From contig CALVFO010000050.1 of NCBI GenBank assembly GCA_944326855.1, forward strand, positions 1 through 60,335: a stretch of 60,335 nucleotides of DNA. The letters run 5' to 3'. The translations under genes were made by a program, and so were the position numbers. The notes under the pieces were generated by a model, which saw only the letters and a list, made by a program, of their open reading frames with translations, was not told where the DNA came from and did not search any database. The stretch is from an uncultured Alistipes sp. (GTDB taxonomy: Bacteria; Bacteroidota; Bacteroidia; Bacteroidales; Rikenellaceae). The first letter of the stretch is position 1; every line of letters begins with the position of its first letter. Positions 53,875-60,335 of this stretch are shown piece after piece.

Positions 53875-56385
53875 ATGAAAAAAACCTTGTGGCTGAGTTG
53901 CTTGGTTACAGGTATTGTAGTCATTGCCTCCGCCCAAACCACACCGATCGAAACGGTGACAGCTCACTATTCAGTCACCAAACAAACCCCGGACGACCCA
54001 TATCATGTACAGGTCAACATCCATTTGGAGAACAGGACCCCACACGCTCGGAACGGGTCGTTAACGCTGTCTGTACAATCGCCCGACGGCACTTCGCTCA
54101 AAGACACCGTTTTTCGGGTCGACTTGACGGATCAAAAAACAGCCATTTTGTCCTGTCCGGTGAGTTTTCCGGAATACGGGAACTATCGCATCCAGTATGC
54201 GTACAACGACCCGAAGGGAACACGAATCGACGACACGTTCGAATGGCTCACCGAACCGGTCAACTTTTTCTATGCCTTCGGAACACCCCATCGCATAACC
54301 GTTGCCCAACCCGATCACAGCAGTAAAACCCTGCTGGACGTCACCGACAGCACCCTGACCCTCTCCTGGACCTACGAAGACCTGAATTATTATCCCTATT
54401 CATCGTTTCGGGAGATCAAGGCCGACTGGCACATCGTCATGCAACCCCAACTCGACGGCAAACCGTTTCCGCACACATCCTGGACACGGGCCAAGGGCTA
54501 TCTGCCGCTCATGGAAAACCGATACGAATCTCCGGAGGTGAACGTATTGCTGGAAGCCGTCGGAGCGGAAGAAGCGGGCGTGATCAAGATCACCCTGACC
54601 AACCACGGCGACCGTACGCATCACGTCCGTCTGCCCTGGATCTGTCCCGGCAACCTCAAGGGCCACAATCCGGGGTGGGTGGACGAGACTCTGCCGACCG
54701 ACCACCTGCTGGCGGGATGGAACGGCCCGGCCGATCAGGTACTGATCCTGGGGTTGGGAGCCGATGAATACCCGCTCGATCCGAAAATGGTCACCCAACT
54801 GAATATGGACTGGAGTTTGGCCCCCCATGAAACCCGTACCGGTTATCTGATCCGTCCGTATGACAAGTTTGCACGCGATCTCGATTCCATGCGCCAAGTA
54901 GACTGGGGCGCCCGTTTCGATGCCGGTCGAGACACCTGGGAAAACCTGCTGAACAAAGCCTCCCGGATCATGCTGCCCGACAGCGGAGTCATCAAGGCGT
55001 ATTATGCCGGGCTGGCCGATATTTTTATCATGCGTGAACCCGTCGCTCGGGGATACATCGCCACGGTACCCGGCACCAACGGTTATCGGTCAGGGCCCAA
55101 TGCCTTCGAATCGGCCATCGCTACGGTGGCGCTGATACAGGCCGGTCTGGATCAGGAGGCTGAGATCGGGTATCGGGTCAACTGGGACCTGCAAACCGAA
55201 GACGGAGACTGGACAGAACCCGGAGGGTGGGGCCACTGGATGTGGGCCGGTACCGGCTACAAGGCCTGGGCCGCCCATGAATATTTCCAGCACACCCGTG
55301 ACACGGCTTTTCTGGAAAAACGTTATCGTCAAATGCTGGCCGCCTCTCGATGGCAACACCGCATGCGTCAACGGACCCAAAAACTGAATCCGGACGGCAG
55401 CCGTCCGCTCACCTACGGGCTGATGCCGATGGGAATGGGAGACGGCGGGCTGAAAAACGACGACAGCTATTACGGCATTTATTACACCCACAACATCTGG
55501 CCCGTTTATGCCGATTCGCTGGCCTATCGGTCCGCTCTGATTCTGGGCCGCGAAGATGAGGCCCGGGAGTTGAAAGCCATATACGACGAAGCTCGGGAAA
55601 ATCTATTGAGAGCCATGCGCGAAGGAGCCATCGTCGAACCGGATGGAACCCGTTGGCTGTCGGCCGTACCGGGCAAAGCCACCAGCAGCAGTTGTTGGGG
55701 ATTGCTGGCTCCGGCCCATACCACCGGATTGCTGCCGGCCGATGACGAACTGATGACCCACACACTGGCCCGAGCCGAACAACAGTTGAGCCCGGGCGGT
55801 CTTCCGGTACATACCGGCTGGATGGTCGACGGCATGTGGGTCGCCATGGCCCTGAACGATTTCGCCCAAGTACACCTGATGCGCGACGAAGCCGACCGGG
55901 CCGTATCCTACCTGTATGCCACGCTCAATCACGGAACGCCGTTCTATTCCTGGTGCGAAGAACGCGGACAATTTCCCGGTTCCCGTCAAATGTCCGGAGA
56001 CATCCAACACCTCTGGACGCCCATTGCCGTTGCCCGTTACGTCCGCGACATGTTAATCATGGAACAAAACGACACCCTGCACCTGGCCCGGGGAATCGCC
56101 CGGAGATGGCTCTCCAGCGGACAACCGATAGGCGTCAAAAAAGCCTCGACCCGATTCGGGGATGTCACCTATCAAATCCATTACGACGCCCGGCGTTCGC
56201 GCTTGATCGGAGAGATCATTTTTCCCGAGAACCATCCTCCTTTCGAAACTCAGCTGCACGCGCTCTTGCCCGCCGGATGGAAGCTGACGCGTACCTCCGC
56301 CGGGAAACTGCTTCCGGACGGATCGGGCATCCGTTTCGCCTCGAGTGAAGGAACCGTCCGTTTTGAAGCCACCGTCAAAAAATAG
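53875..56385 (+). CDS. Secreted six-hairpin (alpha/alpha-6) glycosidase-like protein
   Basis: An 836-aa protein with a signal peptide (MKKTLWLSCLVTGIVVIASAQ) that I cannot place in a family. About residues 25-330 are beta-rich. From about 370 to 730 the sequence looks like a six-hairpin barrel, with aromatic and acidic motifs TEDGDWTEPGGWGHWMW (about 441-457), GDGGLKNDDSYYGIYYTHN (about 522-540) and GQFPGSRQMSGDIQHLW (about 700-716). A small beta domain closes it. This is the general pattern of GH78/GH15-like glycosidases, and an enzyme acting on glycans is inference. The leader (53855-53873, ctaacccaaaaccataaat) resembles that of the GH127-like gene. Confidence 0.68.
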   Translation: MKKTLWLSCLVTGIVVIASAQTTPIETVTAHYSVTKQTPDDPYHVQVNIHLENRTPHARNGSLTLSVQSPDGTSLKDTVFRVDLTDQKTAILSCPVSFPEYGNYRIQYAYNDPKGTRIDDTFEWLTEPVNFFYAFGTPHRITVAQPDHSSKTLLDVTDSTLTLSWTYEDLNYYPYSSFREIKADWHIVMQPQLDGKPFPHTSWTRAKGYLPLMENRYESPEVNVLLEAVGAEEAGVIKITLTNHGDRTHHVRLPWICPGNLKGHNPGWVDETLPTDHLLAGWNGPADQVLILGLGADEYPLDPKMVTQLNMDWSLAPHETRTGYLIRPYDKFARDLDSMRQVDWGARFDAGRDTWENLLNKASRIMLPDSGVIKAYYAGLADIFIMREPVARGYIATVPGTNGYRSGPNAFESAIATVALIQAGLDQEAEIGYRVNWDLQTEDGDWTEPGGWGHWMWAGTGYKAWAAHEYFQHTRDTAFLEKRYRQMLAASRWQHRMRQRTQKLNPDGSRPLTYGLMPMGMGDGGLKNDDSYYGIYYTHNIWPVYADSLAYRSALILGREDEARELKAIYDEARENLLRAMREGAIVEPDGTRWLSAVPGKATSSSCWGLLAPAHTTGLLPADDELMTHTLARAEQQLSPGGLPVHTGWMVDGMWVAMALNDFAQVHLMRDEADRAVSYLYATLNHGTPFYSWCEERGQFPGSRQMSGDIQHLWTPIAVARYVRDMLIMEQNDTLHLARGIARRWLSSGQPIGVKKASTRFGDVTYQIHYDARRSRLIGEIIFPENHPPFETQLHALLPAGWKLTRTSAGKLLPDGSGIRFASSEGTVRFEATVKK

Positions 56386-56402
56386 GGCAGATCTTACCCC
56401 AT

Positions 56403-56438
56403 AAAAAAAGCGGCAGAAAAGTTTTCTGCCGCTTTTTC
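56403..56438 (+). terminator. Intrinsic terminator after the six-hairpin gene
   Basis: Stem aaaaagcggcagaaaa / ttttctgccgcttttt around a single G; can also serve the convergent Hsp20 gene. Confidence 0.85.
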
Positions 56439-56456
56439 TATGGACTTTCAGTACCC

Positions 56457-56888
56457 TTATTTGATATCAATCAGACGTTCTTTGGGGGTTTCCTGAACCG
56501 GATCAGATTTCGGAATCGTGATATTCAGTACGCCGTTTTCCATAGCCGCACCGATTTTATCCCGTTCCACATTTTCAGGCAACAACATGGTCTGACGGAA
56601 GTGAGAGTAAGAAAATTCCTGACGCAGGTATTTGCCGCGTTCCTTGTCATCTTTTCTTTCTTCCTTCTTTTCCATGCTGATCACCAGTTGATTTTCGTCA
56701 TTTACCTTGATCGAAAAATCTTCTTTGGAAAGGCCGGGAGCAGCCACTTCGACTTCATAGGCTTTGTCGGTTTCCCGGATGTTGATGGCCGGGGTACCGG
56801 TATGGAAATGTTCCATCCATTCATTGCCCCAAAAATCGTTGAATAAACTGCTGGGCAACCAATTTTGGCTTCTTCTCATCGGTAACAT
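56457..56888 (-). CDS. Hsp20/alpha-crystallin small heat shock protein
   Basis: ATP-independent holdase chaperone (143 aa). The alpha-crystallin domain spans about 35-130 with TPAINIRETDKAYEVEVAAPG at its start and AMENGVLNITIPK (A-x-x-x-NGVLxIxxPK, about 113-125) near its end. The C-terminus lacks an IxI motif (ends ERLIDIK). A strong Shine-Dalgarno (aaggagg, 9 bases before the ATG) is present, unusual in this window. No CIRCE element is seen. Confidence 0.93.
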   Translation of the reverse strand: MLPMRRSQNWLPSSLFNDFWGNEWMEHFHTGTPAINIRETDKAYEVEVAAPGLSKEDFSIKVNDENQLVISMEKKEERKDDKERGKYLRQEFSYSHFRQTMLLPENVERDKIGAAMENGVLNITIPKSDPVQETPKERLIDIK

Positions 56889-56980
56889 AGTCTTGTCCTC
56901 CTTAGTTTTAATTTATGATTTGCTTTTGACCTATAAATTTTCAAAATACGTGCCAGATCCGATTCCCGCCATTTTGACAG

Positions 56981-57016
56981 AAAAAAGTGCCGGTTTTTCA
57001 GCAAAACCGGCACTTT
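56981..57016 (-). terminator. Intrinsic terminator of the DUF308 gene
   Basis: Stem aaagtgccggtttt / aaaaccggcacttt with a 5-base loop; the T run is on the minus strand. Confidence 0.85.
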
Positions 57017-57035
57017 GTCAAACAATCGACGACTA

Positions 57036-57551
57036 TTACTTTTCCCTGAATTTCATATAATTGATAAATTCTGAAAGGCCGTATACCACACTGGTGATGC
57101 CCAACAACATGAAAGCCGTCGAAGCGATCGTGAACGGATTAAACAAAACAAGCAGTCCGGCCAATAAAATCAGAATCGGTACGATATAAAAGCCGAACGG
57201 CACTTCGGTCCACTTGCGAGCCGACATCAAGGCCGAGATCTGCGCCCCACCGGCCAACATCAACAAAAATCCCAGCAGATACATCAATACATGCACGAAA
57301 AAGCTCGGCATAACGATCAATACCAAACCGAAAAGCACACTTCCTGCGCCATCCAGAGGAAATCGTACCGAAGGATAAAGGCGTTTGTCCCGAGCCCAAT
57401 AAGCGACCAAGGAGATCAGGCCTGCGAGCAGGAAGAGAATACCGATCGTAACGACCAGATAAAGCAAAGCACTTTCCGGCCATACCATTAAGACAACCCC
57501 CAGAATCAGCGCAAACACAATACGCAGGGTCATGTTGTTCATAGATTTCAT
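57036..57551 (-). CDS. DUF308/HdeD-like membrane protein
   Basis: A 171-aa protein with six hydrophobic helices arranged in pairs (MTLRIVFALILGVVLMVWP, YLVVTIGILFLLAGLISLVAY, GSVLFGLVLIVMP and so on), the DUF308/HdeD pattern. In Escherichia coli HdeD supports acid resistance at high cell density; the role here is unknown. Start at 57551 (MKSMNNMTLRIVF). A possible -7 TATCTTTA lies at 57577-57584 on the minus strand. Confidence 0.83.
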   Translation of the reverse strand: MKSMNNMTLRIVFALILGVVLMVWPESALLYLVVTIGILFLLAGLISLVAYWARDKRLYPSVRFPLDGAGSVLFGLVLIVMPSFFVHVLMYLLGFLLMLAGGAQISALMSARKWTEVPFGFYIVPILILLAGLLVLFNPFTIASTAFMLLGITSVVYGLSEFINYMKFREK

Positions 57552-57812
57552 AGCGAATGGATTGGTTATGTAACAATAAAGATAGTGGTTTTTCCTATTC
57601 CGTACACAAAAAGTGCCACATTTCTCCAGCCCTTTCACCCCTCGATCGTTCCACCCCCAAATCCATCAAATCCAACACATTAACAATATACAATAAAATA
57701 TAAAAATATACATAAAAATATTTTAATATAACAATGATAAGCTGTATATTTACTGCAGGTATACCCTGATGTATTCCGAATCTCCCTTTGTCTAACTAAA
57801 CAGATCATTGCC

Positions 57813-58484
57813 ATGAAAAAGCTCTGGATTTTATTGGCAGGGATCGCTCTGTTGAGCGGTTGCACCAAAACCGATGAAATGGATGAAGAGCCCATGACCC
57901 GTGCAGGGAAACCTCAATTGTGGGTCAATCTCAACTTTTCATTCTCTAACAACACAATGACCGTATCTTCTTCCATCGATACGGGTGCCACAATCGCTTA
58001 TGTGATTCAGGGAAAGATCTACCATCTTTCCGGAACGTCTTCCAATCCTTTGTCCTTCTCTGTTACTTCCACCGGATCAGGCAATAGCGGACTTTCTTCT
58101 TATTCAGGCATCAACAAAACATCCAGTTCATTTATCTACATGCCTTCGCTCTCGATTAGCTCATCCAATATGAATCTCAACGATTTTGAAATCGTATGGT
58201 CCATAAGTGGATTACCCCAAAGCATATCTTCATTACCCACCAATACGATCCGCCCCAAATGGAACGGAACAACCTGGTATTTTGAAGCCGATAAGGCGGT
58301 CGCATCGAATATTAGCATCCACAATGATTCCATTCCCGCCACATGGGTGATCAGTAGCGGTCAAACAACCGTTCAAACCAATGTACAGGATTATAAAATC
58401 AACATCTGGAGTATCTCACCAACTCAAGATCATGCATATCGTTATAATTACATTGATTACGCCGAAAGACCTCAAACCTATTAA
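57813..58484 (+). CDS. Hypothetical Ser/Thr-rich lipoprotein
   Basis: I do not recognise this 223-aa protein. The lipoprotein signal ends LLSGC (Cys17), followed by TKTDEMDEEPMTRAGK and then a beta-like, serine- and threonine-rich mature part (SSSIDTGATIAY, TSTGSGNSGLSSYSG, SLSISSSNMNLND). The gene is more AT-rich than its neighbours, and the 170 bases upstream are very AT-rich, which suggests recent acquisition. A -7-like TATATTTA is at 57745-57752. A terminator follows. Confidence 0.72.
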   Translation: MKKLWILLAGIALLSGCTKTDEMDEEPMTRAGKPQLWVNLNFSFSNNTMTVSSSIDTGATIAYVIQGKIYHLSGTSSNPLSFSVTSTGSGNSGLSSYSGINKTSSSFIYMPSLSISSSNMNLNDFEIVWSISGLPQSISSLPTNTIRPKWNGTTWYFEADKAVASNISIHNDSIPATWVISSGQTTVQTNVQDYKINIWSISPTQDHAYRYNYIDYAERPQTY

Positions 58485-58496
58485 TGGGACCGTAAC

Positions 58497-58532
58497 AAAA
58501 AAAGGCGCTGAATTCATTCAGCGCCCTTTTTT
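58497..58532. terminator. Bidirectional terminator after the Ser/Thr-rich lipoprotein gene
   Basis: Stem ggcgctgaat / attcagcgcc around tc, A run before and T run after; also usable by the convergent hydrolase gene. Confidence 0.85.
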
Positions 58533-58565
58533 GTGTCTAAATCTTCCATTATAAACTGCTTGCAT

Positions 58566-59654
58566 TTATTGAATTTGCAACATCGTTACCGGTTGTTCGG
58601 TCACCCGGTCGAGAGGAGCCGTCTGATAAGCCACCCGCTCAAAATCGATCGACCGGAGATCGAACCCACGAATTGCACTATTATACATGGTTCGATAATA
58701 TATTTTCAGGTTTTTCAGATCGGCAGCCGCCGTCCATTGAGTCGCACTGGGAATATCGGTAACGGGTTCCCCGGCTGCAAATTCGGTCCCGATCGGGATA
58801 TCGAAATTACTCAAGATCTGAAAGCCCTGCAAGACTGCTTGATGGGCGGAATCCGCCTGAGGAGCCGTCGTCTGGTAAAATGCAGCCCGCACGAAACGAG
58901 AGGGTGGGGTGACATCTCCCGGCAGCCCCAACATACCGCTTCCGGCTCCGAAAGAGATCAATTGAGCCGTTCCAAACGGTTTTGGTGCTGCCGACCCCGC
59001 ATGAAGATTCACGTAGTTGTTCAGATTCGTCAATTGCCATTCGAACCCGGGCGCATTGGTCAGTACGCCCAATTCGTTTTCATAAAAGCGGGATTCCCCC
59101 TCGACAATTTCCAGTACGACCTGACGTCCAGAACTTTCTGTAAATCGCCAATGAACCGTCGAAGCACGAGGATCGATCGATACGACCCGAACCTGCTGTA
59201 CGAGCTTCTGCACTTCGTCCACCGTCTGGCAATTTCCCAAAATCAACGAAACCAACTGCATATCGGCAATATTTTGGGCATTCTTTTGCGCATCGTACGG
59301 GGGATATTTCCCATAATTGGGAAAATAGAACAAGCCGGCCGACAATCCGACTTCGTTCAATCCTTCCACGACAAACGCTTCGTTTTCCACCGCCATACCG
59401 ACAAATCCGTAGCGGGCAGAGAAAGTCATTCCGTTCTTTTGCCCGTCAGGTGTATAAGACTGCTGCGTATAGCCACGAGGAACAACCACATAACTACTAT
59501 GCAGATTGCTGCCTCCCCATTCAATAGTACGTGCCACGACATGGCTGCCATCTTTCGCCGTCAACGATATGCCGGTGCAAGCCCGGGAGGAAGGTACGAT
59601 TCCCAAAGCAAACAACGCCAAACTTACCCCTAAAATTCGATATTTCATGTTCAT
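58566..59654 (-). CDS. Linear amide C-N hydrolase (bile salt hydrolase/penicillin acylase family), exported
   Basis: A 362-aa Ntn hydrolase with a signal peptide; predicted cleavage after ...SSRA exposes the catalytic Cys26 (CTGIS). After the Cys, ARTIEWG holds the conserved Arg, with Glu where bile salt hydrolases have Asp. Later VLTNAPGFEWQLTNLNNYVNL (Asn of the TNxP motif) and PPSRFVRAAF (conserved Arg) are visible. Family members cleave conjugated bile acids, penicillin V or acyl-homoserine lactones; the substrate here is unknown. Start at 59654; ATG at 59648 is also possible. The longer frame to 59726 has no signal. Confidence 0.88.
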   Translation of the reverse strand: MNMKYRILGVSLALFALGIVPSSRACTGISLTAKDGSHVVARTIEWGGSNLHSSYVVVPRGYTQQSYTPDGQKNGMTFSARYGFVGMAVENEAFVVEGLNEVGLSAGLFYFPNYGKYPPYDAQKNAQNIADMQLVSLILGNCQTVDEVQKLVQQVRVVSIDPRASTVHWRFTESSGRQVVLEIVEGESRFYENELGVLTNAPGFEWQLTNLNNYVNLHAGSAAPKPFGTAQLISFGAGSGMLGLPGDVTPPSRFVRAAFYQTTAPQADSAHQAVLQGFQILSNFDIPIGTEFAAGEPVTDIPSATQWTAAADLKNLKIYYRTMYNSAIRGFDLRSIDFERVAYQTAPLDRVTEQPVTMLQIQ

Positions 59655-59914
59655 AAGAATAAAATGTTTTGGGTGATAACATTCAATTATCCTGCCAAAG
59701 CCCATAACAAGGAGAGTTTTATACACCCCGAATGATCCGAAATCGTCTGTTTTACCGATACGGGACGGAACTTGCTGCTGCCATTTCTATTCGACGCCCC
59801 TTCTCGTCTGAAAATATTCCGTATCGGATCATGCAGCAGGAGTTTCCTTTTCACATTTCGTTGTGTTCTCAGAAAAGAATCCGTCTCCCTGGAGCCGGAT
59901 TCCGAAAAATCCGT

Positions 59915-59922
59915 TATCTTTG
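59915..59922 (+). promoter_or_regulatory. -7 element of ssrA
   Basis: TATCTTTG 13 bases before the mature 5' end of tmRNA. No clear -33 box. Confidence 0.6.
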
Positions 59923-59935
59923 CCATCAGATTATC

Positions 59936-60335
59936 GGGGCTGACCGGTTTTGACAGCAGGTAGAGTCTGACGGTAAGCATGCCGAGCGTTGTGCAGAGGC
60001 TCGTAAAAGTGAATGCTCGAACTACAAATGGCAATAATAGCTATCAACTCGCTGCTTAATTTTACCAGGTAAAATAGCTTAATTCCGCAACCCCAGGAGG
60101 TTGTGGAACGAGTACCTCGCCAAAGACTCCGTCCGGTAGTCCAGCGGCATACGGGGTATCATCAGAACCGGAATAGCGGTCCGCAAGTCTGGGGCGGATG
60201 GCGAAATAAACAGACTGGGGTCATTGCTGGGCCGCCTCCGGCCAGGCAATGACAGAAGGATCAATCGGAGGATAAGCATGTAGAAAGCTCTCGGGTTCCT
60301 TGTTTGGACGAGGGTTCGATTCCCTCCAGCTCCAC
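59936..60335 (+). ncRNA. ssrA: tmRNA (ssrA), 3' end at the window edge
   Basis: Rescues stalled ribosomes. The 5' end GGGGCTG pairs with CAGCTCC at the 3' end, and the T arm (GAGGGTTCGATTCCCTC) and following CAC (start of CCA) close the window. The sequence starts with the tRNA-like GGGGCTGACCGGTTTTGACAG. A short open frame 60030-60059 ends in TAA and encodes GNNSYQLAA, the likely tag; with the charged Ala this resembles the Bacteroidota tag pattern ending in LAA. Only the last two bases of CCA lie outside. Confidence 0.95.

Noticed and set aside
58533-59633. 366-codon open frame on the plus strand across the C-N hydrolase
   Set aside because: Antisense to a gene with signal peptide and catalytic motifs; no promoter or recognisable product.

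Overview
The window is a stretch of a Bacteroidota chromosome, most likely a gut anaerobe of the Bacteroidales, perhaps near Alistipes/Rikenellaceae (genus is inference). The main support is promoter structure: many genes are preceded by the Bacteroidota -7 element TAnnTTTG, and five have a TTTG box 19-20 nt further upstream (GH2 enzyme, YebC, fucosidase, tRNA-Pro pair, DUF4492/cyd). Other support is the presence of batD/batE, DUF4492-cydAB, DUF349 protein, many secreted lipoproteins, glycosidases and a BACON-domain protein, and frequent lack of Shine-Dalgarno sequences.

Layout. 1-4063: Rnf electron-transport operon (rnfC partial, D, G, E, A) and its terminator. 4134-8753: Omp85-like outer-membrane protein; purE-zupT divergent from hpt-queE. 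8807-13084: thiL-thiD and an FtsB/DivIC-like divisome gene on the minus strand, then aroQ and pyruvate kinase. 13335-18346: fermentation block, ptb-buk and crcB-pta-ackA. 18459-26000: secreted M48 protease, orphan response regulator, DUF349 protein, pyrG and yidC. 26039-31332: hydrolase-sdaA operon, Gfo/Idh oxidoreductase, small membrane/lipoprotein genes, cold-shock protein. 31333-36460: fabG, secreted GH2 enzyme, glyA. 36504-40420: GH127-like lipoprotein and a BACON-LRR-M64 lipoprotein. 40492-46760: thioesterase/TsaC-type gene, yebC-like gene, batD-batE-recR, META lipoprotein, ridA. 46782-50560: GH29 fucosidase, two tRNA-Pro genes, beta-propeller lipoprotein, HAD phosphatase. 50624-56438: DUF4492-cydA-cydB and a secreted six-hairpin-like protein. 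56457-60335: Hsp20, DUF308 membrane protein, an AT-rich patch with an unknown lipoprotein, a bile-salt-hydrolase-like enzyme, and tmRNA running into the window end.

How it fits together. Rnf (ferredoxin:NAD+), pyruvate kinase, serine dehydratase, Pta-AckA and Ptb-Buk form a picture of fermentation with substrate-level ATP from acetyl- and butyryl-type phosphates, while cytochrome bd gives microaerobic respiration or oxygen scavenging. The secreted GH2, GH29, GH127-like and six-hairpin proteins suggest processing of complex glycans, but there is no SusC/SusD pair here, so this is not a canonical polysaccharide utilisation locus.

No transposon, prophage, CRISPR array or rRNA operon was seen. 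The items most worth following up are the BACON-LRR-M64 protease, the touching -7 elements between purE (de novo purine synthesis) and hpt (salvage), the mirrored promoter between thiL and aroQ, the fluoride channel gene leading pta-ackA, and the unassigned six-hairpin-like protein.
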